A DNA stretch of 11,256 bases, taken from positions 1 through 11,256 of the forward strand of contig JABVXU010001050.1 in assembly GCA_013365365.1 (NCBI GenBank), written 5' to 3'. The number at the start of each line of letters is the position of its first letter. The first letter of the stretch is position 1. The notes under the pieces are model-generated. The model saw only the letters and a list, made by a program, of their open reading frames with translations, made no database searches and was not told where the DNA came from. A program made the translations under genes and the position numbers. Below are positions 1 through 8,378 of this stretch, in pieces. Source of the stretch: Cruorifilaria tuberocauda (taxonomy: Eukaryota; Nematoda; Chromadorea; Rhabditida; Onchocercidae).

Positions 1-110
1 GTATAAACTGATAATGCGATCGCTAATCCCCAGCCGATATTGATTTGAATCAGAGAGCTCGATGTTCCGCGACTGAGTACAAATTGAGCCGTCACACCAG
101 TCCCGATGAA
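1..110 (-). other. Gene A exon 2 (truncated by window edge)
   Basis: The acceptor is GAATTTAG|TTC. The open frame has 36 codons and covers the end of helix 1, the first extracellular loop and helix 2 (FIGTGVTAQF, then IQINIGWG). It aligns without gaps near both ends to gene B exon 2 at 5703..5829. The exon should end beyond position 1, shortly before the first NPA box. Confidence 0.87.
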
Positions 111-472
111 CTAAATTCATCACAAAATTTATTTCTTATTCAGACCACAGAAATCTTCCTATTACTGGAGAAAGTACTGTACGAAAAATACTGTACTGTA
201 TATACCGTACAGAGAAAGTAAATTCAGGAATGAACTGTAAGCATTAAAATATGAACATTATAGCTTTGTGGCCTTTTAGTCTTTTAGGAAGCTTTACGAA
301 TGTTAAATGATTATTAATGTCAAAAAACCTGAAATACACAATTTGAAGTGGCAAAGTGAAATACTGAAATACTAACTCTTAGAAGAGCGGTACCAAAAAA
401 TTCAGCAAGCAAATTACGAGCCAATTCATTTTTTATACGCCCACATTTTTTGAAACGTTCCAAGTAATGCAT
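1..472 (-). CDS. Aquaglyceroporin-family channel A, 5' part only (runs off the window)
   Basis: This is the first part of a MIP-family membrane channel that moves water or small solutes. Two coding exons are visible on the minus strand: 377..472 (32 codons from the ATG at 472-470) and 1..110 (36 codons plus 2 nt). They are joined by a phase-0 intron at 111..376. Exon 1 encodes a basic N-terminus and the start of membrane helix 1, with an AEFFGTALL motif like the AE(F/C)xGT signature of aquaporins. Exon 2 continues FIGTGVTAQF and then IQINIGWG, which matches helix 2. The Trp of GWG aligns with the aquaglyceroporin filter Trp of gene B. Both NPA boxes and the rest of the protein lie beyond position 1. 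The gene is a tandem paralogue of gene B, with the first intron at the same place. An Arg is the last residue before that intron, where gene B has Leu, which is unusual inside helix 1. The family assignment is firm; the substrate cannot be judged from this part. Confidence 0.85.
111..376 (-). other. Gene A intron 1
   Basis: This is a 266-nt, phase-0, AT-rich intron. It contains a cluster of TACTGTA-like motifs at 172-212, including the inverted pair CTGTAC (191-196) and GTACAG (207-212). I see nothing else in it. Confidence 0.75.
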
Positions 473-477
473 TCTAT
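377..477 (-). other. Gene A exon 1
   Basis: The acceptor TTTCAG lies immediately upstream and leaves only 5 nt before the ATG. The exon carries residues 1-32, ending in the AEFFGTALL helix-1 motif plus Arg. The donor is AGA|GTTAGT, a weak match to the usual GTAAGT. The exon ends in phase 0. Confidence 0.8.
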
Positions 478-490
478 CTGAAATTATTAA
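478..490 (-). promoter_or_regulatory. Probable trans-splice (spliced-leader) acceptor of gene A
   Basis: Read on the minus strand this is a T-rich stretch ending TTTCAG, 5 nt before the gene A ATG. In nematodes, spliced-leader acceptors use the cis-splice consensus and often lie within about ten bases of the start codon. A cis-spliced upstream non-coding exon is the alternative. Confidence 0.5.
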
Positions 491-760
491 ATATAAAAAT
501 GATTCGTTTAATTTCCGATTACAAATAAATGCTAAATTTTAAATTAAAAATTCAAACTTGTGTGAAATTTTAAAAATTGTAATTTTAGATAGTATCATCA
601 TCAAAATTTCGCACAATTACCAGGTCACAGTTCACAAAACAACGGTGGTGTAACAACAAGTGATCAGATAATAGGTTTCATTAATTTAATTATGAATGCT
701 TGGTTTGAAAGAGTAATAAATATTCCTTAAAAATGAGAAGAAAAAGAATTTCGTATCGAA

Positions 761-830
761 TCAACTTTGAAAGTAAGAAAGAAATATAGTAGTGAAATCA
801 GTAGGAGAAAAATTAATGAATCAAAGTTGA
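761..830. repeat. 10-bp inverted repeat, 50-bp spacer
   Basis: TCAACTTTGA at 761-770 and its exact reverse complement TCAAAGTTGA at 821-830 are each preceded by GAA. The pair lies about 290-360 bp upstream of the gene A start. It could be a paired protein-binding site or chance. Confidence 0.4.
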
Positions 831-1371
831 CTTTCATTTATCATTGATGCTCAGGAAAGGTTATATTTCAGCAAAATTTAAAAAAAATGTAAAAAATGAT
901 AAGGGCAACTTCATTTTCAACTGTTCATAGCAACACTGAAATCCATTTGACACTCTATGGAACACGGAAATCTCACTTTCATTGAAGTTTGAAACGTGGC
1001 AATAGTTAAAATGTCACGAATGATGCTTAATATTAAGTTCAATTATATAATGATGAATAATGATTTAACTAATTACAGGTAGTCAATTAACACACTACAG
1101 GTAATTTGCGAAATTTCAGCAAATGATAATTAGCTGATAAAACAGTTGAATCGAAAAGACTATAAATTTAGGCTAAGTTATACTGCTAAGAGTAATTGTT
1201 CATAGCTTTGTTATGAAACGAAATACTAAATGGAATACAAAGTAACTTTCAGAAATTCTAAGTTACCAGAATTTTGCATACGTCCAAATGGATCTCAAAA
1301 TTGTCGAAAAGGAAAAAAATTAATCAGCTAAAGCACGTTTTTGATGAAAATTAACTGACATTGAAACCAAT

Positions 1372-1599
1372 TTACTTTAGTCTTTTATAAGTAATTTCAA
1401 ATTTATTCTGATTGACATAAATGAAAATTCGAACATTTCGCTTACATTTCAATGATCTATTTTTTGCCGGTTTTCTGTGAAACAATAAATAAATAATGCG
1501 TAGTGACAGCGAATTTCCTTCATTTCCCGTTTTCCATAAATTGAACGAACGATCAGATCGAGGATCGAAAAACTGTTGGTAAAATGTTTTGGGTAACAT
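1372..1599 (-). CDS. Unrecognised 75-residue ORF (doubtful)
   Basis: This is an open frame of 75 codons with an ATG in a patch clearly less AT-rich than its surroundings. The first half (MLPKTFYQQFFDPRSD and onward to about residue 35) has mixed composition; the C-terminal half is basic and AT-biased. A second ORF (1449..1664, same strand, another frame) overlaps it, so at least one of the two is a shadow. I recognise no domain, signal peptide or membrane segment. It may be a small gene, part of a leader or regulatory region of gene A, or chance. Confidence 0.12.
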   Translation of the reverse strand: MLPKTFYQQFFDPRSDRSFNLWKTGNEGNSLSLRIIYLLFHRKPAKNRSLKCKRNVRIFIYVNQNKFEITYKRLK

Positions 1600-2517
1600 T
1601 TTGAACGTGAAATACTGCGTGATATTATAATGTTTTTAAGCGAAATCAGATATCGGAAGGTCAAAAGGTTAATGGTAAAATATGGTTAATGCTGGATAGC
1701 GTAATTCTTTGGATGCTTGAAAATAAATTTTTCACTGAAAATTTTTAAATATTCAATTTCGTTTACAAATCTCTTAATTGTATAACAGAAATTGCCCCAT
1801 CTATAATTTAGCTATTACTCAGTAATTATTTCTATTAAATGTGGAGAAAGTAATGGTGTCAATAAAATTTTTTTTACAGGTGTAATGTAGATGAACTTTC
1901 TAATATTTTTTTTTTCAGATCTGATGTATCACCTGAATTTTCATTTTTGTGTTTTTCTTTTTTACATTCAATTAACTTCTATTTTACATTCCAGGCTATT
2001 CTAATCATTGACTCATACATGTCAAAATTGATAAATTGAATTGTCCAACAAAATGAATGTTTTTATTTTTGTATACTATTCTGGACCTGTAATTATTTCT
2101 TCAGCACTGATACTTAACATTTTTTTTTTCCTCTCATCTTTCTCATTAAACTTAATAACAAAAATAAACTTCATTCAGTCTAATAGTAGCAATCTGATAG
2201 CAGTAAATTTGTTGATTTCATATCAAACAATTGTAAATCTTCATGCTGAAGATTTCTGGTGAACTATGAAGCAATAATGTACGATTGTGCAACTGTTATA
2301 CAATAAACTTTAATCTGAAAATGAAATTCAATTTAAAAAAATTTGATGCAATTCCATTTTTATAAAACGAAAAAAAAAATTATTTGAAGAAAAGAAAAAC
2401 ATTAAACTATTGTATTTCTCTATTTGATATAAAATATAAGCAAAAAAAAAAATAAAAGGAAAAAAATAAAGAGAAGGCATAAAGAGAAAATAGAGAAACA
2501 AATACGATGGTATTACA

Positions 2518-2546
2518 ATATTATCAATATTATCAGCCAATTATCA
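2518..2546. repeat. Tandem AATATTATC units with three TTATCA motifs
   Basis: A 9-bp unit occurs twice back to back at 2518-2535. A third TTATCA follows at 2541-2546. These are the GATA-factor type (reverse of TGATAA) and lie in the presumed 3' flank of gene B and 5' flank of gene A. Confidence 0.4.
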
Positions 2547-2938
2547 ATAAACAATTAATTTCAAGATGATAAGTAAATAATATGAGAAATTTCACTTCTT
2601 AGCATATAAAAATTTAATTTTTTTCCAATAGTTGGCTGTGGTGGCAATGGGATACATTCAATGATTAAAATTAAAATGATAAAAAAATTAAACTGATAAT
2701 TTTAACGATGCTTGAAATTCTTGTGCTTTTAATTCGAAACTAATATAACTTCAATTTTTGATGGGTACCGTTACAAAGAGGTGAAACTACCTAATTTAAA
2801 GATAGTGAGGCAAAAAAAAAAAGGTTATGCAATTAAATCTGGAAACTTTTTGAGCTGGTAAATTTTTCGAAAATAAGCCGAATTCTTCACACATCTTCAC
2901 GACTCGTATTTATCAGCTTTATGCAACTTTCCATCACT

Positions 2939-2951
2939 TCATGATAAATCA
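2939..2951 (-). other. Gene B exon 7, coding part (stop codon)
   Basis: A strong acceptor CTTTCATTTCAG ends at 2952. Joined to the GTATGT donor of exon 6, the frame reads T-D-L-S then TGA at 2941-2939. Joined instead to the weaker donor at 3258, the same exon reads another frame for 21 codons (VIYHEVMESCIKL and onward, ending SREDV), with a stop at 2889-2887. The choice between them is open. Confidence 0.45.
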
Positions 2952-5900
2952 CTGAAATGAAAGAACGAATTATCAACAAATCGACGATAAAGAATTTAAA
3001 AAAAATATTTTTGAACGATAAACACTCAAACAATTTCAGTAAATTAGAAATTAAATAAAAGACTGAAAAATCAAATTTATTCTCATATCAAAAGAAAAAA
3101 AATGGATAAAATGATAATAGTGATATTTTTCAAAAGAAAAATTTAGTCATACGTTAGTATTGAAATAATTAATAAATGAGATTTAAAATTCTTGAAAACA
3201 AACCGGAAGAAAGAAAAAAGATGATAAAAGTTAACATACGTTGTTTTTAACGGAATACCATCACCGTCGTTCCTATCCTTCAGATAGCTCGGCGGCTTAT
3301 CCGGAATTTGAAAACCGACGAAAATGAAATAGGACCAAGCTGCAACGATTGCTCCAAAGAACGGTGCCACTATCGGAATCCAGAAGTAGTAATTATGATA
3401 GCTGCAAAGAAATTAATATATCAAAAAAAAAAAAGTATCAATAAAACCAAATCAAATTACACTCCCACTCAAATTATAATTTTGCAATCAACTCAAGTTT
3501 AAAACTTAGTTACTTATTATTAATACTAATATCAATCAACCAATATCAAATCATTTCTGGATTCCGATAAATAATTACTACTGATATGGATAATTACTTT
3601 TAAATTATACTACAACTATTTATTTGAATATAAGAATTATTTCTCTATGAATTAGAAAGATATATTTAATATTAAATCAAATTTGAAATTTGACTAATTA
3701 CGATTATTAATACCAATGATTAAGTATAACTATCATACTACAACTATTATTCACACAATATGAAGAATATATCATACCTGAAAACCTCCCAACCATATCC
3801 AATCATAGCAGCAAAAATACGTGGCGCTAAATCTCGAGCTGGATTAATGGGATATCCCAGATTCATTCCAAATGCCATACCGAGCATTGCGATAAGTAAT
3901 CCAATGAGAATTGGATGAATGCTTTCCGGAATTTCCATACGTTTATCCGTGATCACACATACAAATAGCGCCAAAAATCCTGTTCCAACAAACTGGAAAA
4001 AAAGAAACGATAAAATAGAATGAAATGAAAAATTAACTAAACTATTTCATTTAATATATATTTCATTTAAGTTAAATTTAATATTATTTAATAATAAACA
4101 AATATTTGCAATGAAAAGCTAAATTTTTCACAGTGACTCACTTTTATTGCCTAATTTCAATAAAATTTAGCTTAGAGAAAAGAGTAATTTTATTAATAAA
4201 ATGTATTTTATAAGTTTATACTATAAAATATACTTTAATATTAAATAAAATTAATACTATAAAATAAAACAAATACATGATACTATAAAATAATATAATA
4301 TATACACACTTTTTTCAATTATATTTAAACATTGACATTTCTTTTTTGTGAAAATATACATAGCCACATAAAGCTTAATAAATACTTAGGAAAGCTTAAG
4401 AAATTTAAAAAAAAAATCTGTAAATTTAGAATGAAAAAGATGATAAGTAAAAAAATTTGCATTAAATTGGAAAATTAAGCTTAATTATGCTAGCCATATA
4501 ATTATGACAATTACCTGATCCCAAAATGCATTCGTATTGGAGAGATGCGGCGCAGGCATCGAGGTGAACAATCCCGCTGTACCATTTGGACCTGCTGCAG
4601 TTCGAAGAGCGCCCAGTACATGATTTGTTTGATCTTAAATTATCTCCTAATTATTACAGCTTAATTACATATGCTAATGAAAAATAACAAAATGATAATT
4701 TAAAATAAATATTTAATTATTAAAATATACATTCAATTTAATCATTAACAATTTTTTTCGTTAAATAAAATATTATTAAATTTTTTCATCAAGTAACATA
4801 TAACTTATACTTATAGATTAAAAAAAAAACACATATTCAAAATTAAAAAAAAACATATTTATAAATTTCAATAAATTATAGGTATATTAAATTTTCACAA
4901 TTGCAATAATAAATTATAGGTACTTATTAAATTTACACCTGCAGTAAGGAGGTGTATATTTAAAATAAAAAAAAATATATACTTACAATGAAAGAAAATA
5001 AATTGTTCATTAAATGCAGCATTAATCAATTGAAATTTTTTCATTAAATCAATTACTATGTAAAATATATCCTTCAATAAAATTATATACTTAAATAAAA
5101 TATAAGTAATGAATACTTACCTATGTAAACAGTATAGGCAAATGCAGTTCCAATAAAAGCGCCAAGAAGTTGTGCGATAATGTAGTAGAAAACATGTGCA
5201 AGAGGCAATTTTCCAAGAGTGTAAAACATTAGTGAAATTGCTGGATTCAAATGTCCTCCTTAAATTTATCACTGATAAATCACTGATATCATTGATAAGT
5301 TTTAATTAAAGGAAAAAAAAAACGAAAACGAAAATGAATGCTAAAATACATTTTATTGACAAATTTGATAAAGTAATGATATTAAGATTAACGTAAAAAA
5401 GTAATGATTATTATTATCATTAATTAATGATTATTTTGATAATGATTAATTTTAATTATTATCATTGATTTATCCGAAATCATTAATAAAACAAAATCTT
5501 TTATGCATAAATTTCATTTAAACGAATAATTTCAGCTTAAAACTTTTTTTTTTTTTTGAAAGTAATTTAAAATGCAACGAAATGATCAATCTTATCAATA
5601 ATAATGAATAATTTTATTTTATGTATTTTTTTTCAAATTAGTATTCACCAATCAGTTATTGGAAAAAAAAAAGAAAAAAGTGATGATAGTACTGATAAAT
5701 ACCTGAAGTTTTAGAACAGGTGTACACACAGAGCATGATCGTAAATCCCCATCCCAGATTGATTTGTATCCATGTATTCAATTGTTTATGTGACAAATCG
5801 AATTGATGCACTATACAAATGCCGATAAACTAAAAATATTCGTTTATTTTATTTCTGAATTTAATTTATTATCATTTTAAAATTCATATCAGAGATCAGA

Positions 5901-6841
5901 ATGGAATTAATTACTTGAATATAATTTTTTTTCTTTTTTCTTGTTTTATCATTAACTTTATTCATTTAATTGTATAATCCAGAAATTTTACTAAAAACAC
6001 TATTTTCATTTCATTAAGTCATTAATCATTAAGCTCATTAAGCTTAAATCATTAGATTCATATTTCTATGAAGACAAAAGTAACGAAATTTCACTATCAT
6101 AACCAAAATAATAATTATTATTAAACTAATTATTAATATACATTTTCATACTTAACTATAAATAAGCTAGAAGAACTTAAAAGCAAATAAATTAAATTAA
6201 AATTGTCAGAATTACTTTTCCTTTATCCTCTTACTTCTCTTCACCTTTTTGCCAGAAATTTTTAGAAAATTTTGATAAACGAAAATAAAGTAAAAAGCTT
6301 TTTGCTTATATTTATCTAACTTTTATTCCTTCAAGAATTCAATTGTTGAATTGATATTAATGAATATGAATGCGAAAGTTATATACCTAATTAAGCATAA
6401 AATATGCATGGAAGAATAAATATTTCTCTCAAAATAACTTTAAATATTCCAACTAACTAACTAATTTTTACTGTAATTAAATTCTCTTGTCTAAATAATG
6501 TGATGCTTCTTTTTTTTTTTCAATTTATCACAAATTTTAGCTAATCAAAGATCGGCTAAAATTTCGATAAAAACAAAATCTGCTTCCTTTAAAAACAAAG
6601 TTCACTTCTGATAAGAATAAAATCAGCTTGCCTTAATTTTTTATCTAATCTAAAATTTCACATAGTAGTTTCAATTAACTTATATTAATTAAAATAAATA
6701 ACTGAAATGAGGTGGTAAAAACAAACAGGTAAGTATTACCAGTAAGAGTAAGGTGCCATAAAATTCAGATATGCAATTAACAACAGTACGATTTTCAATA
6801 TGAAATATTCGTCGAGCTTTTTCCAATGGTGAATCCAGCAT
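2939..6841 (-). CDS. Aquaglyceroporin (MIP-family channel) B, complete, seven exons
   Basis: This is an integral-membrane channel of the aquaglyceroporin branch, expected to pass glycerol and similar small solutes as well as water. The join on the minus strand is 6841..6740, 5829..5703, 5258..5121, 4633..4515, 3992..3778, 3401..3240, 2951..2939, giving about 291 residues, a normal family length. All joins use GT-AG and keep frame. The first NPA box is at residues 81-83 (GGHLNPA); the second is at 212-214, followed by Arg215 and Asp216 (NPARD). By alignment to the known GlpF positions the filter is Trp61, Gly200, Tyr209, Arg215, resembling AQP3-type channels. Loop C carries PNGTAG with a sequon at Asn139, then FWDQFVGTG, as in AQP3/9-type proteins. 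Six membrane helices are expected (about 22-42, 51-70, 98-121, 162-178, 186-205, 240-262), with both termini cytosolic. The ATG at 6841-6839 is the first after a likely trans-splice acceptor; the frame is open for 18 nt upstream of it. The last exon is the uncertain part: an alternative model ends at 2887, and reading through without splicing ends at 3143. Confidence 0.9.
3240..3401 (-). other. Gene B exon 6 (helix 6 and C-terminal tail)
   Basis: From residue 234 the exon encodes YYFWIPIVAPFFGAIVAAW (helix 6) and then a polar tail with QIPDKPPSYLKDRNDGDG. The acceptor TTTGCAG is good. The preferred donor is ACAAC|GTATGT at 3240/3239. A weaker donor, GATG|GTATTC, lies at 3259/3258. The open frame continues unspliced to a stop at 3143, but that stretch is Phe/Ile-rich and looks like translated intron. 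Confidence 0.8.
3402..3777 (-). other. Gene B intron 5
   Basis: This 376-nt phase-2 intron is AT-rich, and I see no internal features of note. Confidence 0.75.
3778..3992 (-). other. Gene B exon 5 (second NPA box)
   Basis: Residues 163-233 plus 2 nt cover helices 4 and 5 and the half-helix GYPINPARDLAPR with filter residues Gly200, Tyr209 and Arg215. The acceptor is TTTTTTTCCAG; the donor is TTCAG|GTATGA. Confidence 0.92.
3993..4514 (-). other. Gene B intron 4
   Basis: This 522-nt, extremely AT-rich intron contains three spaced copies of ATACTATAAAATA-like sequence near 4219, 4254 and 4280. I see nothing coding. Confidence 0.75.
4515..4633 (-). other. Gene B exon 4 (loop C)
   Basis: Residues 123-162 form the extracellular loop between helices 3 and 4. 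They include GPNGTAGLF (possible glycosylation site Asn139) and end NAFWDQ. The acceptor is again TTTAAG; the donor is CAG|GTAATT. The exon is clearly richer in G+C than its flanks. Confidence 0.88.
4634..5120 (-). other. Gene B intron 3
   Basis: This 487-nt AT-rich intron contains a diverged direct repeat at 4870-4899 and 4908-4938 (AATAAATTATAGGTA at the start of each copy). Just after it comes a small hairpin: 7-bp arms TACACCT (4934-4940) and AGGTGTA (4950-4956) around a 9-nt loop. Confidence 0.75.
5121..5258 (-). other. Gene B exon 3 (first NPA box)
   Basis: The exon completes codon 77 and encodes residues 78-122. It includes the half-helix GGHLNPAISL and helix 3 (YYIIAQLLGAFIGTAFAY). 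The acceptor is TTTAAG, which departs from the usual TTTCAG; the donor GTAAGT is ideal. It ends in phase 1. Confidence 0.9.
5259..5702 (-). other. Gene B intron 2
   Basis: This 444-nt intron contains a perfect 16-bp AT-rich palindrome at 5416-5431. Next to the acceptor is a cluster of GATA motifs (TTATCA 5266-5271, TGATAA 5273-5278 and 5293-5298). A further ACTGATAA lies next to the donor. Confidence 0.75.
5703..5829 (-). other. Gene B exon 2
   Basis: Residues 35-76 plus 1 nt cover the end of helix 1 (FIGICIVHQF), the extracellular loop and helix 2 (IQINLGWG, filter Trp61). The acceptor is TTTTTAG|TTT; the donor is TCAG|GTATTT. Confidence 0.88.
5830..6739 (-). other. Gene B intron 1
   Basis: This 910-nt phase-0 intron is the longest in the gene and is AT-rich. 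I see no nested gene or clear repeat. Confidence 0.8.
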
Positions 6842-6859
6842 TTTATCGCTTTGTATATT
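6740..6859 (-). other. Gene B exon 1 (first coding exon)
   Basis: The acceptor TTTTCAG lies just above 6859. The ATG is at 6841-6839, and residues 1-34 end SEFYGTLLLL, the start of helix 1. The donor is CTG|GTAATA in phase 0, the same position as in gene A. The upstream 18 nt are open in frame, so a further 5' coding exon cannot be excluded. Confidence 0.8.
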
Positions 6860-6871
6860 CTGAAAACAAAA
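6860..6871 (-). promoter_or_regulatory. Probable trans-splice or cis acceptor before gene B ATG
   Basis: On the minus strand GCTTTTTGTTTTCAG is a strong nematode 3' splice site, 18 nt before the start codon. It resembles the equivalent site of gene A and suits spliced-leader addition. A cis intron with an upstream 5' exon is the alternative. Confidence 0.5.
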
Positions 6872-7203
6872 AGCATGAAGAAAAATGAAAGATTTTTTTT
6901 GAAATTGAAAAAAAAAAACCGGAAAAGAGAGGGGAAGTGAGAACGATTAGTGAAAATTTTAATACATTTTTTCAGGCATTGAAATATATTAAATCTACAA
7001 GTGAGTAAAAATGAGACAAATACTTTTTTTTTTTCAAAAAAAACTTTGGGAATATTTCAAAAAAATCCTTCTCGAAAAAAGCACTCATTACTTTCAATTT
7101 ATAATATCATAAAAAAAATATTTTCAAAAAAAAGAGGTAATTTATAAATTACAATAAATAAAAAGTAAGTTGTTGATTATGATTCCGCTATGATTCACGA
7201 CAA

Positions 7204-7255
7204 GTAAAAGATATTTCATTGATTATAATGCGTAAAAAAATAACCTATCTTTTAC
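7204..7255. repeat. 10-bp inverted repeat (hairpin with 32-nt loop)
   Basis: GTAAAAGATA at 7204-7213 and its exact reverse complement TATCTTTTAC at 7246-7255. The arms contain AGATA/TATCT GATA-like cores. Significance is unknown. Confidence 0.4.
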
Positions 7256-7610
7256 AGTAATTGGATAATAATTTAATATTTGAAGTTAACAAAAAACATA
7301 AAATCATTAAATATGCTAAATTTTCGTGACTAATAACATACTACTGTAAATTGTATTTCTATGTATTATTTACTTACATCGTTTTAATTAATTAATATTC
7401 ATGAAAAAATTATAACTATTATCAAGAAATGAATAAATATAATCAAATTTATCGAAAAAAATATTTGAACTTATTTCGACCGTGTATTTTTCATAAGTTT
7501 TTTTTTTGGTTCATCTTTTATCCTATCAGAAAGTTTTGTTTTACGTGGAATAACAACATTCCAGAAGAACGATTCAAGAAATTTATTTGACTTAAAACAA
7601 TTTATACTTT

Positions 7611-7627
7611 AAAAAAAAAAAAAAAAA
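7611..7627. repeat. Long A homopolymer
   Basis: An uninterrupted run of about 17 A lies between AT-rich flanks. There is no adjacent coding sequence or target duplication to suggest retroposition. Confidence 0.6.
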
Positions 7628-8349
7628 GATGGAACGAAAAATTCGTTTATTTTTTTCCGCTAAAAACGTTCCATTCTCTCTATTAAACAAAATTTTTAGT
7701 TTTTAAAAAAAATACTAGTTCCTAAAGAATTATAAGAAAATACACTTACACACACGCACGTACATACGTAACATACGAACGTAATTAAGAATTAATTAAT
7801 TAGTGCTTCAATTTTTAATCATTACCTGACAAAACTTATACAATAATATCATATTAATTTACCTTACGAATAGTGAAAATGAAAACTTCTTAAAATTTTT
7901 AAATTTTCATTTTCAATTTCAATTGATTGGTTAATTAATACTTACTGAAAAGTTCTGAAATGAGGTAAAAAAGTAATAACAATATAGATATCGCATATTT
8001 ACATGACAATAATGAGAGAGGTGGTAATGTTGACGAAGAATTATAAACAATTATTAAATTTCACTAACGCATATGATTAAAAGTAATTGATCATCGATCA
8101 ATTTAAACTAATTTTATTTCGTCCTAAAAAAAATTTTTCGCATTTTTAAATGAATTCATATAAACAAAAAAGCGCATGGAATAATTTTTTGTTTATCAAT
8201 TCAATTTACCATGCTTTTTTTTGGGGTTAAGTATGAGCGGAAAAAAAAATTTGTGCTTATTTTTAAAAATGGAAAATAATTAAGGAGGAAAAGCATTTGA
8301 AAAAAAAAAAGAAGAAAGGAAAAATGAAGGAGCATTTTTTCTTCTTGAA

Positions 8350-8378
8350 TTTGAGTAAATTATTTAAATTTACTCAAA
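8350..8378. repeat. 12-bp perfect hairpin
   Basis: The arms at 8350-8361 and 8367-8378 (TTTGAGTAAATT and its reverse complement) flank a 5-nt loop. There is no poly-T context or neighbouring gene end to make it a terminator. It may be a remnant of a small inverted-repeat element. Confidence 0.5.

Larger units (their letters stand above)
478..2886. other. Intergenic region between tandem aquaporin genes
   Basis: About 2.4 kb separates the end of gene B from the start of gene A. It is AT-rich with poly-A and poly-T runs. There are a few less AT-rich patches (about 590-670, 905-1015, 1495-1600), but no exon with recognisable homology. It should hold the 3' UTR of gene B and the promoter and outron of gene A. 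No canonical AATAAA (TTTATT on the + strand) was seen in the first several hundred bases after either candidate gene B stop. The gap is much longer than a typical nematode operon spacer. Confidence 0.6.

Noticed and set aside
2041..2262. 73-codon plus-strand ORF rich in Phe, Ile and Ser
   Set aside because: It reads T-rich low-complexity DNA, begins at a non-ATG codon, and shows no domain or splice context. It is probably chance.
2630..2660. Alternative last exon for gene B after a CCACCACAG acceptor
   Set aside because: It would give a short in-frame tail (TQLLEKN and stop), but the acceptor is poor and the TTTCAG at 2952 is nearer and stronger.
3308..3502. Plus-strand ORF opposite gene B exon 6
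   Set aside because: It is the antisense shadow of a well-supported exon and runs into an A-rich intron.
4895..5077. 60-codon minus-strand ORF within gene B intron 3
   Set aside because: It lies inside a confidently bounded intron and has intron-like composition.
6726..6734. Perfect CAG|GTAAGT donor on the plus strand
   Set aside because: It lies within intron 1 just past the gene B exon 1 donor, on the opposite strand, with no plus-strand exon before it.
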